Of a stretch of 6,806 bases of DNA, positions 6,798 to 6,806 are shown piece after piece. The stretch comes from JBGSOV01 sp964558715. GTDB lineage: Bacteria; Patescibacteriota; Gracilibacteria; CAIRYL01; GCA-016699755. Location: NCBI GenBank assembly GCA_964558715.1, contig CAZLFD010000056.1, positions 1-6,806 of the forward strand, written 5' to 3'. Numbering within the stretch: position 1 is the stretch's first letter; every line of letters starts with the position of its first letter. The position numbers and the translations under genes are program-made. The notes under the pieces are model-generated. The model saw only the letters and a program-made list of their open reading frames with translations, did no database searches and was not told where the DNA came from.

Positions 6798-6806
6798 AAA
6801 GAATGG

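Overview
This 6.8 kb bacterial chromosomal window holds two housekeeping genes, one large secreted protein of unknown function, and two small accessory-type enzyme genes. The standard bacterial code fits: NusA and FtsK read through without internal TGA and end in TAA. I would tentatively place it in a candidate-phyla (Patescibacteria/CPR-like) genome. The reasons are a short NusA lacking the C-terminal acidic repeats, nusA outside its usual rimP-nusA-ylxR-infB operon, few recognisable Shine-Dalgarno sequences, and a long secreted orphan protein whose C-terminal end weakly resembles a domain I associate with CPR secreted proteins. This placement is inference, not proof.

Layout. On the minus strand, nusA (ATG at 1652, stop at 540) is followed after 31 bases by a VOC/glyoxalase-fold gene (508 to 17), probably on the same transcript. 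Diverging from nusA, on the plus strand, is a full-length FtsK/SpoIIIE DNA translocase (1829-4129). The roughly 175-base divergent spacer carries a plausible promoter for each direction. After ftsK, a 129-base gap contains a near-consensus sigma70-type promoter (TTGCAA, 17 bases, TATAAT) with a perfect palindrome over its -35 box. It drives a 622-residue secreted protein (4259-6127) with a clear signal peptide, a predicted Ig-like N-terminal region and eight cysteines. This gene converges on a minus-strand GNAT acetyltransferase (6797-6247), and a strong 60-base imperfect inverted repeat lies between them.

The GNAT gene is split between two frames at the heptamer A AAA AAG, the classical -1 slippery sequence, in the correct phase. 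A single -1 slip (or one missing A) restores a normal 183-residue RimJ/RimL-type protein. A one-base homopolymer error or a recent mutation is the simplest explanation, but programmed recoding is possible.

NusA (transcription elongation/termination) and FtsK (chromosome segregation at division) are core functions. The VOC and GNAT genes look visibly more AT-rich than nusA and ftsK and are typical horizontally mobile cargo. I found no RNA genes, insertion sequences, CRISPR arrays or integrase. No stretch longer than 300 bases is without a gene.
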